Counted from the stretch's first letter, positions 26,721 through 35,345 are shown. The stretch: 64,000 nt of DNA from Mesorhizobium sp. M2D.F.Ca.ET.226.01.1.1 (GCF_004022705.2 NZ_RZOY02000010.1:186001-250000); one strand, 5' to 3'. The notes: generated by a model from the sequence alone, not told the origin. A program made the numbers and translations.

Positions 26721-26781
26721 TCTTCCCACCCGGCTCAACTCGAATCCGGACCCTTCGTAACCCGCAGCAACGGACCCGCCA

Positions 26782-27474
26782 ATGACCATTCTGCTTTACG
26801 ACCTCGTCGGCCATGACGCCGAACGCCCGTTCAGCCCGCATTGCTGGAAGACCAAGATGGCGCTGGCGCATAAGGGGCTCCCCGCCACCAAGGTGCCGAC
26901 GCGCTTCCTGGAGGTGCCTGGCGTCGAGGGCGGCGTGTCGAAGACGGTGCCGGTGATCCGCGACGGCGAGCGCGTGGTGGCCGATTCCTTCGCCATCGCG
27001 CTCTATCTCGACGAAGTCTATCCGGATCGGCCGACGCTGTTTGCCGGCGAAGGCGGCAAGGCGATGGCGCGCTTCATCGAGCGCTGGTCGCAGCTGACCA
27101 TCCACCCTTATGTCGCGACGGTGGCGCTGACCGGTCTGCATGCCATGCAAGACGAGGCGAACGCCGCCTATTTCCGCGAAAGCCGCGAGCAGCGCTACGG
27201 CAAGCGGCTGGAAGATGTCGTGGCCAACCGCGATGCCGGGCTCTCAGCCTTCCGCGCCGCGCTGGAGCCGCTGCGTTCCACGCTCACCTACCAGCCCTTC
27301 ATCGGCGGCGAGGCGCCGCTGTTTGCCGATTACATCGTGTTCGGGGCGCTGCAGTGGGGTCGTATCGCCTCGCCTTTCCAACTGCTCGACAGCAGCGACA
27401 GCATCGCCCGCTGGTTCGAGCGCTGCCTCGACCTGCATGGCGGGATCGGCAGGCAAGTCGCGGCAGCGGCGTAA
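26782..27474 (+). CDS. Glutathione S-transferase-family protein
   Basis: A 230-residue cytoplasmic GST. The N-terminal thioredoxin-like domain has SPHCWKTKMAL, where the Ser or the Cys could activate glutathione, a cis-Pro in KTVPVI and a conserved DSFAIALYLDE. An all-helical C-terminal domain follows. The SPH-x-WKTK start resembles the LigE/LigF beta-etherase and related subfamilies. It diverges from the DinB gene. Confidence 0.88.
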   Translation: MTILLYDLVGHDAERPFSPHCWKTKMALAHKGLPATKVPTRFLEVPGVEGGVSKTVPVIRDGERVVADSFAIALYLDEVYPDRPTLFAGEGGKAMARFIERWSQLTIHPYVATVALTGLHAMQDEANAAYFRESREQRYGKRLEDVVANRDAGLSAFRAALEPLRSTLTYQPFIGGEAPLFADYIVFGALQWGRIASPFQLLDSSDSIARWFERCLDLHGGIGRQVAAAA

Positions 27475-27489
27475 GGCGCGAGCGTCGCC

Positions 27490-27786
27490 ATGTTGCGCCA
27501 TGAGATGCGGGCCGCGATCTGGGTCTATCCCGGCAAGGGCGGCTGGCATTTCGTGACGCTGCCAACGGAGGTCGCGACGCGGATCAAGGTGGCGATGGCG
27601 GGACTTGCCCGCCCATGGGGCTCGCTCGGCGTGACAGCGATCATCGGCAAGACGAGGTGGCAAACATCGCTCTTTCCCGACAAGGCGTCCGGCAGCCTGC
27701 TGTTGCCGGTCAAGGCATCGGTGCGTCAGCGCGAAGGCCTAAAGGCTGGCGACGCGCCGGCGCTGACCATTGAGGTCGAGCTTTAG
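27490..27786 (+). CDS. DUF1905-domain protein
   Basis: A 98-residue protein with the DUF1905 pattern: W-x-YPGKGGWHFVTLP near the start, a central W-G-S-L-G-V-T-A-I-IG, W-Q-TSLFPD, and a C-terminal LPVKASVRQREGL-K-GD. It follows the GST gene by 15 bases and is probably co-transcribed. The ATG at 27490 lacks a clear ribosome site, so a start at 27505 is possible. Function unknown. Confidence 0.82.
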   Translation: MLRHEMRAAIWVYPGKGGWHFVTLPTEVATRIKVAMAGLARPWGSLGVTAIIGKTRWQTSLFPDKASGSLLLPVKASVRQREGLKAGDAPALTIEVEL

Positions 27787-27806
27787 TGCATTTCACCGCT
27801 CAGAGG

Positions 27807-28019
27807 TCAGTCCTGGCGTTCCTTCGCCGCGTCCTTATCGACAAGCCTGACGCAGATCGGATCGCCTTCGCCCATGCGCGCGCATTGCCATTCCGGGCCG
27901 AAGCCGAAATTGTGCTCCCGCGGCGCGAGGATCAGCAGGAAGAAGGCGATCACAGCACACATGAGCGCCATTAGGACAATGCCCGCCACGTCGCCGCGTC
28001 TGAGATAAGGCCAGTTCAT
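27807..28019 (-). CDS. Small single-pass membrane protein
   Basis: A 70-residue protein with a hydrophobic segment around residues 12-30 (IVLMALMCAVIAFFLLIL) and a polar C-terminus with two cysteines. GGAGG precedes the ATG at 28019. It is convergent with the DUF1905 gene. No family was recognised. Confidence 0.65.
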   Translation of the reverse strand: MNWPYLRRGDVAGIVLMALMCAVIAFFLLILAPREHNFGFGPEWQCARMGEGDPICVRLVDKDAAKERQD

Positions 28020-28199
28020 CGCCTCCGGCTCCGCCGCCACAGGCGCTCCGGGAACCAGGCGCTCGAGGCGCATGCAGCCGTCTAATTATCCCGCAAAAGG
28101 GCCGCCTTGACCAGAAGCCGCCTCCCCTTGGCAAGCCGCCAAGCGGCTTGTATAGAGCCCGCCACTCCAATTTCCATTCCCAGAAACAAGGACGACCCT

Positions 28200-28622
28200 A
28201 TGGCGATCGAACGCACCTTCTCCATGATCAAGCCGGACGCGACCAGGCGCAACCTGACGGGCGCCATCACCAAGATGCTGGAAGATGCCGGCCTCCGCGT
28301 CGTCGCATCGCGCCGCGTGTGGATGAGCCGCCGCGAGGCCGAAGGTTTCTACGCTGTCCACAAGGATCGCCCGTTCTTCGGCGAGCTGGTGGAGTTCATG
28401 TCGTCGGCTCCGACCATCGTGCAGGTGCTGGAAGGCGAGAACGCCATCGCCCGGAATCGCGAAGTGATGGGCGCCACCAACCCGGCCAACGCCGCCGACG
28501 GCACCATCCGCAAGGTCCACGCCCTGTCGATCGGCGAGAACTCGGTGCATGGCTCCGACGCTCCGGAAACCGCCGCGCAGGAGATCAAGTACTGGTTCTC
28601 CGACACCGAAATCTTCGGCTGA
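28200..28622 (+). CDS. ndk: Nucleoside diphosphate kinase
   Basis: Cytoplasmic enzyme that transfers the gamma phosphate of NTPs to NDPs to balance nucleotide pools. The 140 residues match the family. The catalytic His lies in NSVHGSDA (about 117), and the N-terminal ERTFSMIKPDA strand is typical. It has an AAGGA ribosome site and a hairpin terminator directly downstream, so it appears monocistronic. Confidence 0.98.
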   Translation: MAIERTFSMIKPDATRRNLTGAITKMLEDAGLRVVASRRVWMSRREAEGFYAVHKDRPFFGELVEFMSSAPTIVQVLEGENAIARNREVMGATNPANAADGTIRKVHALSIGENSVHGSDAPETAAQEIKYWFSDTEIFG

Positions 28623-28649
28623 GCCGCCGACATTCCGGCTCGATACATC

Positions 28650-28681
28650 GAGGCGATCCGGTCCGGCCGGGTCGCCTCTTT
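28650..28681 (+). terminator. Terminator after ndk
   Basis: GAGGCGA and TCGCCTC are perfect 7-bp arms, with a further CCGG/CCGG pair inside, followed by TTTG. It is 27 bases past the ndk stop. Confidence 0.6.
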
Positions 28682-28806
28682 GCTTGGTGGGTGGTGGACA
28701 AGCTCGCCGAACACCCTAGTTTTCAGCGGCATCGGCGACATATGGCCAAGGGCGTCGCCGGCTGTGAGCGACCATCGCGCTTCCGCCCGATAGGAGGGTA
28801 GGAGGC

Positions 28807-29013
28807 ATGATCAAGCCTCATGTTTCTAAAAGTGGCGTTGCCTATCCGGACGATCTCGTCCTGCTGAAACGTATCTATGACCAGGTCTGCGAAGAGCGCG
28901 GCATTGTCGTGGGCAGCCCAGAGGCATCGGAGCTGGCGATCGAGGCCATGAGACTCTTTTCCGCCGGTATCTTCGATGAAGGAACAATCGGCCGCCGTCT
29001 TCGCGGCGGCTAG
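28807..29013 (+). CDS. Small hypothetical protein
   Basis: A 68-residue soluble protein with two nearby ribosome-site-like runs (GGAGGGTAGGAGG) before the ATG. Its centre (LKRIYDQVCEERGI) and a later SELAIEAMRLFSAGIFDE look like helices. The pattern is typical of small proteins found across rhizobia, but no function is known. Confidence 0.7.
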   Translation: MIKPHVSKSGVAYPDDLVLLKRIYDQVCEERGIVVGSPEASELAIEAMRLFSAGIFDEGTIGRRLRGG

Positions 29014-29126
29014 AGCGCTTCACCGTTTCACGCAAGCGACGACACGCTCTATCTCTTTGTTTTTACGCAATTCCGGACGGAAAACCGCTCACACTTTTCC
29101 TGGAATTGCTCTCATGGGCAGCCGGT

Positions 29127-29471
29127 TCAGTTCCCATCGCCGTAGCGGATGACCTCGACCTTTTCCCTGGTGATCAGGCAGCTCTTCGTCCTGGTCAGCG
29201 CTTTGATTTCGGGGATCAGCGCGTCGATCTTCTCCGGCGCGTCGACGATCTCGACAACGATGGGCAAATCCTGCGACAGGCGAAGGATCTTGGCGGTATG
29301 GAGCACGCTGGAGCGGCCGAAACCGAGCGGACCCCTCAGCACCGTGGCGCCGGCCATGCCGGTCTCGCGCGCCTTGATGACGATTGCCTCATGCAGCGGC
29401 GTGCCATCGGCAGCCCTATCGTCCTCGCCGAAGAAGATCCTGAGCAGCGCGCATTGCGCGGGAAGTTCCAT
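29127..29471 (-). CDS. DUF190-family protein
   Basis: A 114-residue PII-like alpha/beta protein. The start ALLRIFFGEDDR, the HEAIVIKARETGMAGATVLRG core and PIVVEIVDAPEKI are characteristic of DUF190. The ATG at 29471 follows GAGGAGAAC. It is the third gene after a fluoride riboswitch, 13 bases after the second crcB. DUF190 genes accompany crcB in many bacteria, and a regulatory or sensory role in fluoride export is inferred. Confidence 0.88.
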   Translation of the reverse strand: MELPAQCALLRIFFGEDDRAADGTPLHEAIVIKARETGMAGATVLRGPLGFGRSSVLHTAKILRLSQDLPIVVEIVDAPEKIDALIPEIKALTRTKSCLITREKVEVIRYGDGN

Positions 29472-29484
29472 GTTCTCCTCCTGA

Positions 29485-29925
29485 TTAGCTGTTGGCCTGA
29501 CCACCTTTTGGCAAACGGTTGAGCCTCGACGCCATGAGATAGCCCAGCCACGCCGCGGCCAGCGACAGCACGACCACACTAACGAGATAGGTCGCGGCCA
29601 GCCGTAAGTCGCCTTCGAAGAGCAGGATGAAAGTGTCGAGGCTCATCGCGGAAAACGTGGTGAGGCCGCCGCAGAAGCCGGCCATGACGAAATTGCGGGT
29701 GACGGGACCGACCATCAGGCGGCCATCCGGCCCGGTCAGCGTGGCGAAGGCCATGATGACCCACGAGCCGACGACATTGACGAAAGCGGTCGAACAAAGC
29801 GCGTTCAGGCCAAGCAGCGAGACGATGACATAGCCCGACAGGAAGCGGGCCAGCGAGCCGATCGCTGCGCCGCAGCCGACCGCCAGATAAAGCCGCATCG
29901 CCATCTGTCTGTCGCTCCCGGACAT
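29485..29925 (-). CDS. crcB: Fluoride channel subunit (Fluc), second copy
   Basis: Inner-membrane fluoride exporter of 146 residues with four hydrophobic helices. FVNVVGSW carries the conserved channel Asn, and GFCGGLTTFSAMSLDT is the conserved Phe/Thr-Ser helix break that lines the pore. It starts three bases after the stop of the first crcB gene. The paired genes suggest a heterodimeric Fluc, as known for Gram-positive pairs. The order is riboswitch, crcB, crcB, DUF190. Confidence 0.93.
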   Translation of the reverse strand: MSGSDRQMAMRLYLAVGCGAAIGSLARFLSGYVIVSLLGLNALCSTAFVNVVGSWVIMAFATLTGPDGRLMVGPVTRNFVMAGFCGGLTTFSAMSLDTFILLFEGDLRLAATYLVSVVVLSLAAAWLGYLMASRLNRLPKGGQANS

Positions 29926-29928
29926 GCC

Positions 29929-30321
29929 TTACCCCACGATCCAGACGACAGCCCAGAAGCCTGCAGCGACGAACACGACGCATAGCACCGAAGAGGCAAC
30001 GACGTTGAAGGCGGCAAGCCGCCCCTCGCCTTCGAGCGCGAGGTTCAGCGTCTGCAAGCAGAGGGACGACACCGTGGTGTAGCCGCCGAACAGGCCGACG
30101 ACGATCAGGTCGCGGACGAGATCGCTGGCAAAGACGCCGCCCACCGCTCGCGCGGCACCCGCGAAGGCGCCGATGGCAAAGGCGCCGGAGATATTGACCG
30201 CCAGCGTGCCCCAGGGAAAGGTCTCGCCGACACCACGGCCGACCACGCCGGACAGGAAAAAGCGGGAAATACCACCGAAGAAACCGCCGATCAGGACCAG
30301 GGCGCAAGCCGCAAGGGTCAT
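29929..30321 (-). CDS. crcB: Fluoride channel subunit (Fluc), first copy
   Basis: A 130-residue membrane protein with four helices. WGTLAVNISGAF holds the conserved Asn, and GLFGGYTTVSSLCLQT is the pore break, here with Val-Ser replacing the usual Phe-Ser after TT. The ATG at 30321 has GAGAGG about ten bases upstream. It is the gene closest to the fluoride riboswitch. The two copies differ enough that they probably form distinct halves of one dimer. Confidence 0.92.
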   Translation of the reverse strand: MTLAACALVLIGGFFGGISRFFLSGVVGRGVGETFPWGTLAVNISGAFAIGAFAGAARAVGGVFASDLVRDLIVVGLFGGYTTVSSLCLQTLNLALEGEGRLAAFNVVASSVLCVVFVAAGFWAVVWIVG

Positions 30322-30391
30322 CGCTTCGCAACCTCTCAACAGACGATTCCGATTGGGAATCGTGTCAGCAAAGAAGACGTGATGCGTGCGG

Positions 30392-30431
30392 AAAAAACAA
30401 ATCCTGCCGCGCGAGAGCACGCCTGGCAGGA
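30392..30431 (-). terminator. Riboswitch-controlled intrinsic terminator
   Basis: On the minus strand TCCTGCC and GGCAGGA form a 7-bp stem, followed at once by TTTGTTTTTT. Its left arm is part of the riboswitch 3' conserved strand, so aptamer and terminator cannot form together. Confidence 0.8.
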
Positions 30432-30475
30432 GTCATCAGCCCGTAAGGGCGGTTTCGGGGGAACCCCATCCCCAT
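30421..30475 (-). ncRNA. Fluoride riboswitch (crcB motif)
   Basis: Minus-strand elements in order are GGGGATGGGGTTCCCCC, the AAACCGCCC-TTAC-GGGC hairpin, and the hallmark CTGATGACTCCTGCC. These are the conserved parts of the fluoride-sensing aptamer. It lies about 100 bases upstream of the crcB pair and overlaps a terminator hairpin. This predicts an ON switch in which fluoride binding blocks termination. Confidence 0.94.
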
Positions 30476-30528
30476 TTTTGGCGAACCTAGGCGGTTGCGG
30501 CGGCGCGGTCAATTGCGACTCGCCTCAA

Positions 30529-30556
30529 TGAAAAGCCCGCCGGCCCCCCGGCGGGC
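30529..30556 (-). terminator. Intrinsic terminator of the small secreted protein gene
   Basis: On the minus strand GCCCGCCGG and CCGGCGGGC form a perfect 9-bp stem with a four-base loop, followed by TTTTCATT. It begins six bases after the gene's stop codon. Confidence 0.8.
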
Positions 30557-30561
30557 AGACG

Positions 30562-30831
30562 TCATTTGGCTTGGCGGTCTTTCACGTTCGCGTGGGCGTT
30601 CGCCGCCGCAGTGTCAGTGGCCGGCGTCTTCGTCTCCTCGCCGGTGAACGGGCTGCCCTGTCCAGGCGCAAGGTCGCCGCCATGGCCGGCCTTGTTGGTC
30701 TGGAAAGGCTGGCTGTCGGGGCTGAGGCCATGCTGCGTGGCGTTGAACAGATGATCGTCCGCACGGGCAAAACCGGCGAAGGCCATCAGCGATACGCCTG
30801 TGATTGCGAGAATGAGCGTGTGCTTTTTCAT
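30562..30831 (-). CDS. Small secreted protein
   Basis: An 89-residue exported protein. The signal peptide KKHTLILAITGVSLMAFAGFARA is followed by a polar mature part rich in Gly, Thr, Asp and Asn (GHGGDLAPGQGSPF). GGAG lies eight bases before the ATG, and an intrinsic terminator follows. It precedes the fluoride riboswitch in the same direction but is separated by its own terminator. No family was recognised. Confidence 0.75.
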   Translation of the reverse strand: MKKHTLILAITGVSLMAFAGFARADDHLFNATQHGLSPDSQPFQTNKAGHGGDLAPGQGSPFTGEETKTPATDTAAANAHANVKDRQAK

Positions 30832-31054
30832 ATCTGGTCTCCATTGAGTGCCAGATCGATCCCGCGCATTCGGTCCGGCGGCCTAAGTGAAGGGACGTTT
30901 GTCCCTTAGCCTGCCCGCCATCTGCATAAGTCAACGCTCGGCGCCGCCGGTTTATTCCGGCGAACACGGTTTCCAGGTTGAAAAGTCGCGCAGGGTATGG
31001 CGGCCGTCCTTGTCGGCGACGGCAAGCTTCGCGCAGTCGGGCCGGCGCGCGCCG

Positions 31055-31468
31055 TCAGCGCGCCATTTTCATCACCACCGTCCGCGGCTTGGCCTCCAGC
31101 GGATCGATCTGATGGCGGCCATCGCTGATGAACATCAGCCGCTCGCCGACAGTGATGCGCGCCTGCAGCGCGTAGGTCCGGCCCTTGTGGATCGCCTTGG
31201 GGTCGAAGCCGATCTCGAACTTGATCGGCATCTGGCCGGTGGGCGCTATCCTGCGCTTGGCGATGACGATTGCCGGCGCATCGGCCAACGAGACGTCGGC
31301 GAGTTCGACCACCAGCACGGCGTCCGGCGGCAGGGCGATGCGCTCGCGGTAGGTCACCTCGCCGGCAATCGTCGTTTCCCCGGCCTTGATCACTTCCGGC
31401 ACGGCCAGCACGCCGACGACCAGCGGCACCAGCCCGAAGAGGAAGAATTCCGCGATGCGATCCAGCAC
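31055..31468 (-). CDS. YbaY-like protein (YscW domain), membrane anchored
   Basis: A 137-residue envelope protein. An N-terminal hydrophobic helix (about 8-24) replaces the lipoprotein signal of YbaY itself; no lipobox Cys is present. The domain from about residue 34 shows the family pattern TIAGEVTYRERIALPPDA, VVELADVSLADAPA and later YALQARITVG. The YscW/YbaY domain is a beta barrel that in type III secretion pilots secretins, but the rest of such a system is not here. Confidence 0.82.
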   Translation of the reverse strand: MLDRIAEFFLFGLVPLVVGVLAVPEVIKAGETTIAGEVTYRERIALPPDAVLVVELADVSLADAPAIVIAKRRIAPTGQMPIKFEIGFDPKAIHKGRTYALQARITVGERLMFISDGRHQIDPLEAKPRTVVMKMAR

Positions 31469-31528
31469 GAGATTGCACGCCCAAGTAAATCAGACCCGAT
31501 TGGCAAGGTCGGGAAGGATTGCGGTCGT

Positions 31529-31732
31529 TCAATGGCCGCAACCGGTGGCCTCGTTTGAAATTCGATCGCGGTATTGATTTAGACTGAGTTCGTTTGCCCC
31601 GCCTGCATAATCGGGGTCGGCGGCCTGCACCGGGTCGTCTTCCCACCCGCATTCTTGGCAGATTTGATAGTTGCCCGGCTCACTTACGGCGAGCGAACGA
31701 CAACACTGGCACGGGAATAGAGGGCGAGTCAT
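31529..31732 (-). CDS. CPCC-type cysteine-rich protein
   Basis: A 67-residue protein of the CPCC family. Zinc-ribbon-like cysteines appear as PCQCC and ICQECGWEDDP, followed by the conserved GGAN-x-LSL segment. The first motif reads CQCC rather than CPCC. Family members are small zinc-binding proteins of unknown role. It stands between the YbaY-like gene and the molybdopterin-synthase genes. Confidence 0.85.
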   Translation of the reverse strand: MTRPLFPCQCCRSLAVSEPGNYQICQECGWEDDPVQAADPDYAGGANELSLNQYRDRISNEATGCGH

Positions 31733-31762
31733 TGTGACATGAAACCATGTTCCCGGCCGTGG

Positions 31763-32239
31763 TTATTCACGCGGCTTCTTCCAGCGGTCCGCCGCGTGAT
31801 CGTCGGCTTCCTTGGCCTCGACCCAGCCGCCCTCTGAGCCGTCGGCAAGATGCTCCTTCTTCCAGAAGGGCGCGCGCGACTTCAGATAATCCATCAGGAA
31901 ATTCGCCGCCTCGAAGGCCGCCTGCCGGTGCGACGAGGCCGCGACCACCAGCACTATGTTCTCGCCCGGTCTTATCTTGCCGTGACGATGGATGACGGTG
32001 AGCCCCTGCAGCGGCCAGCGCTCGACGGCCTCCCTGGCGATGCGGCCGATCTCGGCCTCGGCCATGCCGGGATAGTGCTCGAGCTCGAGCGCCGACAGCG
32101 CGCCCTGCTCGTCGCGGCAAAGGCCGGAGAAGGTGACCACGGCGCCGATATCGGTCCGGCCCTGGGTCAGGCTGGCGATCTCGGCGGCGACGTCGAAATC
32201 CTCGCGCTGGATGCGAATGGCGGGCACGACGCCGGCCAT
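31763..32239 (-). CDS. moaE: Molybdopterin synthase catalytic subunit
   Basis: Large subunit of the enzyme that inserts two sulphurs into precursor Z to make molybdopterin. At 158 residues it matches MoaE. Typical segments are GAVVTFSGLCRDE, LELEHYPGMAE, the R-H-G-KIRPGE stretch and FWKKE with the active-site lysines. It starts one base after the moaD stop, giving tight coupling of the two subunits. It serves the molybdoenzyme at 8.8-10.9 kb among others. Confidence 0.95.
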   Translation of the reverse strand: MAGVVPAIRIQREDFDVAAEIASLTQGRTDIGAVVTFSGLCRDEQGALSALELEHYPGMAEAEIGRIAREAVERWPLQGLTVIHRHGKIRPGENIVLVVAASSHRQAAFEAANFLMDYLKSRAPFWKKEHLADGSEGGWVEAKEADDHAADRWKKPRE

Positions 32240-32240
32240 C

Positions 32241-32498
32241 TCAGCCTCCGGTCATCGGCGGAAACAGCGCGATCTCGCGCGCGCCCGCTATCTTCTCGCG
32301 GTGGCCGACATGTTCCTGGTTGAGGGCGACGCGGATGACGTCCGGATATTGCAGCGCGTTCTCATATTCCTCGCCGCGCGATCTCAGCCAACGCAGCAGG
32401 TCGGCAACCGTCTCGATGCCGGCCGGCAGCTCGACATCCTCTTCCGGCTTGCCGATCCGCTCGCGTACCCAGGCGAAATAGATGAGCTTCGTGGACAT
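32241..32498 (-). CDS. moaD: Molybdopterin synthase sulphur-carrier subunit
   Basis: Ubiquitin-like sulphur carrier of 85 residues ending in the essential Gly-Gly (PPMTGG), whose C-terminus is thiocarboxylated. The start at ATG 32498 was preferred; a GTG nine bases earlier overlaps the pgsA stop. It lies between pgsA and moaE in one transcript. Confidence 0.93.
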   Translation of the reverse strand: MSTKLIYFAWVRERIGKPEEDVELPAGIETVADLLRWLRSRGEEYENALQYPDVIRVALNQEHVGHREKIAGAREIALFPPMTGG

Positions 32499-32503
32499 TG
32501 TCT

Positions 32504-33100
32504 TCACTCGTCCATGATGTGCTTGAGGCCGGCGCGGAAGTAATCATAGCCGGTGTAGAGTGTGACGAGCGCGGCGACCCACAGCAGCACCAGACCAATC
32601 TGGGTGGTCAGCGGAAAGATCTTGTCGCCGGCCGGGCCGACCAGCAGGAAGGCGATGGCAACCATCTGGATGGTGGTCTTCCATTTGGCAAGCTGGGTGA
32701 CCGGCACCGACACTTTCAAGGCGGCCAGATATTCGCGCAGGCCCGAAACCAGGATCTCGCGGCACAAGATGATGATCGCCGCCCACAGCGACCAGCCGGC
32801 GATGCCGCCATGGCGATCGGTGTCGGCGGCGAGCAGCAGCAGGCAGGTGGCGACCAGCAATTTGTCGGCGATCGGGTCCAGCATCTTGCCGATGTTGGAG
32901 GTCTGCTGCCAGGCGCGGGCAAAATAGCCGTCAAAGTAATCGGTGATCGAGGCGAGCAGGAAAATGGCCAGCGCCGACCAGCGGGCGAAGTCGGACGACT
33001 TCAGGTGGCCTTCGAGAAAAAAGCACAGCACGACCAGCGGCACCGCGATGATGCGGGCGTAGGTCAGGATGTTCGGCAGGTTGAACGCGCGCTGTGCCAT
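32504..33100 (-). CDS. pgsA: CDP-diacylglycerol-glycerol-3-phosphate phosphatidyltransferase
   Basis: Inner-membrane enzyme making phosphatidylglycerol phosphate, the precursor of phosphatidylglycerol and cardiolipin. The 198 residues have several hydrophobic helices and the CDP-alcohol transferase motif D-x2-DG-x2-AR-x8-G-x3-D-x3-D, seen as DYFDGYFARAWQ then GKMLDPIAD (about 54-79). It lies between uvrC and moaD, all in the same direction, an arrangement common in Rhizobiales. Confidence 0.96.
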   Translation of the reverse strand: MAQRAFNLPNILTYARIIAVPLVVLCFFLEGHLKSSDFARWSALAIFLLASITDYFDGYFARAWQQTSNIGKMLDPIADKLLVATCLLLLAADTDRHGGIAGWSLWAAIIILCREILVSGLREYLAALKVSVPVTQLAKWKTTIQMVAIAFLLVGPAGDKIFPLTTQIGLVLLWVAALVTLYTGYDYFRAGLKHIMDE

Positions 33101-33263
33101 GTCGTCTCGGGAAATCTTCTCCGCCAGAGGTACTCAAATCAGAAGCCAATGTAGGGGGTCAACAGCCGAGATTCGATTGACCAGCCAAAAATGGCGTTTG
33201 TGTCGGCCGCGCCCTCTCCGCCCGCAGCCCGTGCCATGAAACTTGCGTGGCTGAAGCCAGGCC

Positions 33264-35345
33264 TCAGCTCTCATGAAAATGATTGTAGACCAGCTTCGCC
33301 ACGTGCTCGGAAATGCCGTCGACCTTGACCAGGTCCTCGACCGCGGCGCGGCTGACCGCCTTGGCGGTGCCGAAGGCGAGCAGCAGCGCGCGCTTGCGGC
33401 CGGGGCCGATGCCGGCGATCTCATCGAGCGGGCTTTTGACCATCTCCTTCTTACGGCGGGCGCGGTGCGAGCCGATGGCGAAACGGTGCACCTCGTCACG
33501 CAGGCGCTGGACGAAATAGAGCACCGGATCGCGCACCGGCAGCATGAAGCTTTCCCTGCCCTTGACGAAGAAGCGTTCGCGTCCGGCATCGCGGTCGGGA
33601 CCCTTGGCGATGCCTATCGCGGTGACGCGGTCCTCGACGCCGAGATCGGCAAGGATCTGCCGCACCGCCGTCATCTGGCCCTGGCCGCCGTCGATCAGGA
33701 TGACGTCGGGCCAGGCCGGGAAGCCGCCATTGCCGGCGACCAGATCCTCGTCTCCGGCGTCGTCCGTGGTTGCGCCGGGCTGCTCGTCGCCATGCTCCTT
33801 GAGTAGCCGCGAGAAACGCCGCTGCATCACCTCGCGCATCATGCCGAAATCGTCGCCCGGCGTGATCTCGGTCGAGCGGATGTTGAATTTCCGGTACTGG
33901 TTCTTCACGAACCCTTCCGGCCCGGCGACGACCATGGCGCCGACCGCATTGGTGCCCATGATGTGCGAGTTGTCATAGACCTCGATGCGCACGGGCGGTT
34001 TTGCCAGGCCGAAGGTTTCGGCGAATCCCTGCAGCAGTCGCGCCTGCGTCGAGGTCTCGGCGAGCCTTCGGCCGAGCGCCTCGCGCGCATTCTGCAGCGC
34101 GTGATCGGTCAGGTCCTTCTTCTCGCCGCGCTGCGGCACAGAGATCGTAATCTTGCGGCCGGCATGGGTAGAAAGCGCTTCCGCCAGCAGTTCCTGTTCC
34201 TGCGCGGTCTGCGACAGCAGCAGCGTGCGCGCCGGCAATTTGTCGTCATAGAACTGCGCCAGGAACGAGCCCAGCACCTCGGCCGGTTCCAGCGCCGGAT
34301 CGGCCTTGGGGAAATAGGCGCGGTTGCCCCAGTTCTGGCCGGTGCGGAAGAAGAACACCTGGATGCAGGTCTGGCCGCCCTCCTGGTGGATGGCGAAGAC
34401 GTCGGCCTCCTCCACCGTCTGCGGATTGATGCCCTGATGCGCCTGCACATGCGACAGCGCCGCAAGACGATCGCGGTAGATGGCGGCGCGCTCGAAATCG
34501 AGCTCCTCGGAGGCCTGCTGCATGGCGGCCGAGATTTCAGTCTTCACCTTCTGGCTGCGGCCGGACAGGAAATCCTTGGCTTCCGCGACCAGTTCGGCAT
34601 AGCCCTCATGCGAGATCTCGCCGGTGCAAGGACCGGCGCATCGCTTGATCTGGTAAAGCAGGCAAGGCCGCGTGCGGTTCTCGTAGAAGGAGTTGGTGCA
34701 GCTTCTGAGCAGAAAGGCGCGCTGCAGCGAATTGATGGTGCGGCCGACCGCGCCAGCGGAAGCGAAAGGCCCGAAATAGTCGCCCTTGCGCGAGCGCGCG
34801 CCGCGGTGCTTGTAGATGCCGGGCGAGACATGGTCGCCGGTGAGCAGGATATAAGGGAACGACTTGTCGTCCCGCATCAGCACGTTGAAGCGGGGCCTCA
34901 GCCGCTTGATGAGGTTGGCCTCGAGCAGCAGCGCCTCGATCTCGGTGCGGGTGACGACGAACTCCATCGTCGCCGTCTCGCGCACCATGCGGCCGATGCG
35001 GGCGGTGTGGAACCGCCCTTGCGCGTAATTGGTGACGCGCTTCTTCAGGCTGCGCGCCTTGCCGACATAGAGCACGTCGCCGGCGGCGTTCATCATGCGG
35101 TAGACGCCGGGCTGGTTGGGCAGCCGCTTGACGAAGGTCTGGATCACCTCGGCGCCGACCATGCCGTCGGCATCGCCGGCATGCGGCGTCCAGTCGATGG
35201 CCGTGAAGGCGACGTCGGGGCCGGTCGGCAAAGCCTCGGGTTCGACGATCTCCTCGGCCGCCTCGTCCTCGACGTCGAGATCCACATCGGGCGGCAGGTC
35301 GTCGGCGGCGCCGTTACGTCTGTGTTTTTGGGCTGCGGGACTCAT
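33264..35345 (-). CDS. uvrC: Excinuclease ABC subunit C
   Basis: Nuclease that makes both incisions in nucleotide excision repair. The 693 residues comprise an acidic N-terminal extension, the GIY-YIG domain (GVYRMMNAAGDVLYVGKA, about 81-98), a Cys-containing centre, the UVR motif, an RNase-H-like endonuclease domain (VYDNSHIMG) and a C-terminal helix-hairpin-helix pair (GIGPGRKRALLLAFG). The ATG at 35345 overlaps the TGA of the upstream SDR gene (ATGA), with GGTGGA upstream. Confidence 0.97.
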   Translation of the reverse strand: MSPAAQKHRRNGAADDLPPDVDLDVEDEAAEEIVEPEALPTGPDVAFTAIDWTPHAGDADGMVGAEVIQTFVKRLPNQPGVYRMMNAAGDVLYVGKARSLKKRVTNYAQGRFHTARIGRMVRETATMEFVVTRTEIEALLLEANLIKRLRPRFNVLMRDDKSFPYILLTGDHVSPGIYKHRGARSRKGDYFGPFASAGAVGRTINSLQRAFLLRSCTNSFYENRTRPCLLYQIKRCAGPCTGEISHEGYAELVAEAKDFLSGRSQKVKTEISAAMQQASEELDFERAAIYRDRLAALSHVQAHQGINPQTVEEADVFAIHQEGGQTCIQVFFFRTGQNWGNRAYFPKADPALEPAEVLGSFLAQFYDDKLPARTLLLSQTAQEQELLAEALSTHAGRKITISVPQRGEKKDLTDHALQNAREALGRRLAETSTQARLLQGFAETFGLAKPPVRIEVYDNSHIMGTNAVGAMVVAGPEGFVKNQYRKFNIRSTEITPGDDFGMMREVMQRRFSRLLKEHGDEQPGATTDDAGDEDLVAGNGGFPAWPDVILIDGGQGQMTAVRQILADLGVEDRVTAIGIAKGPDRDAGRERFFVKGRESFMLPVRDPVLYFVQRLRDEVHRFAIGSHRARRKKEMVKSPLDEIAGIGPGRKRALLLAFGTAKAVSRAAVEDLVKVDGISEHVAKLVYNHFHES

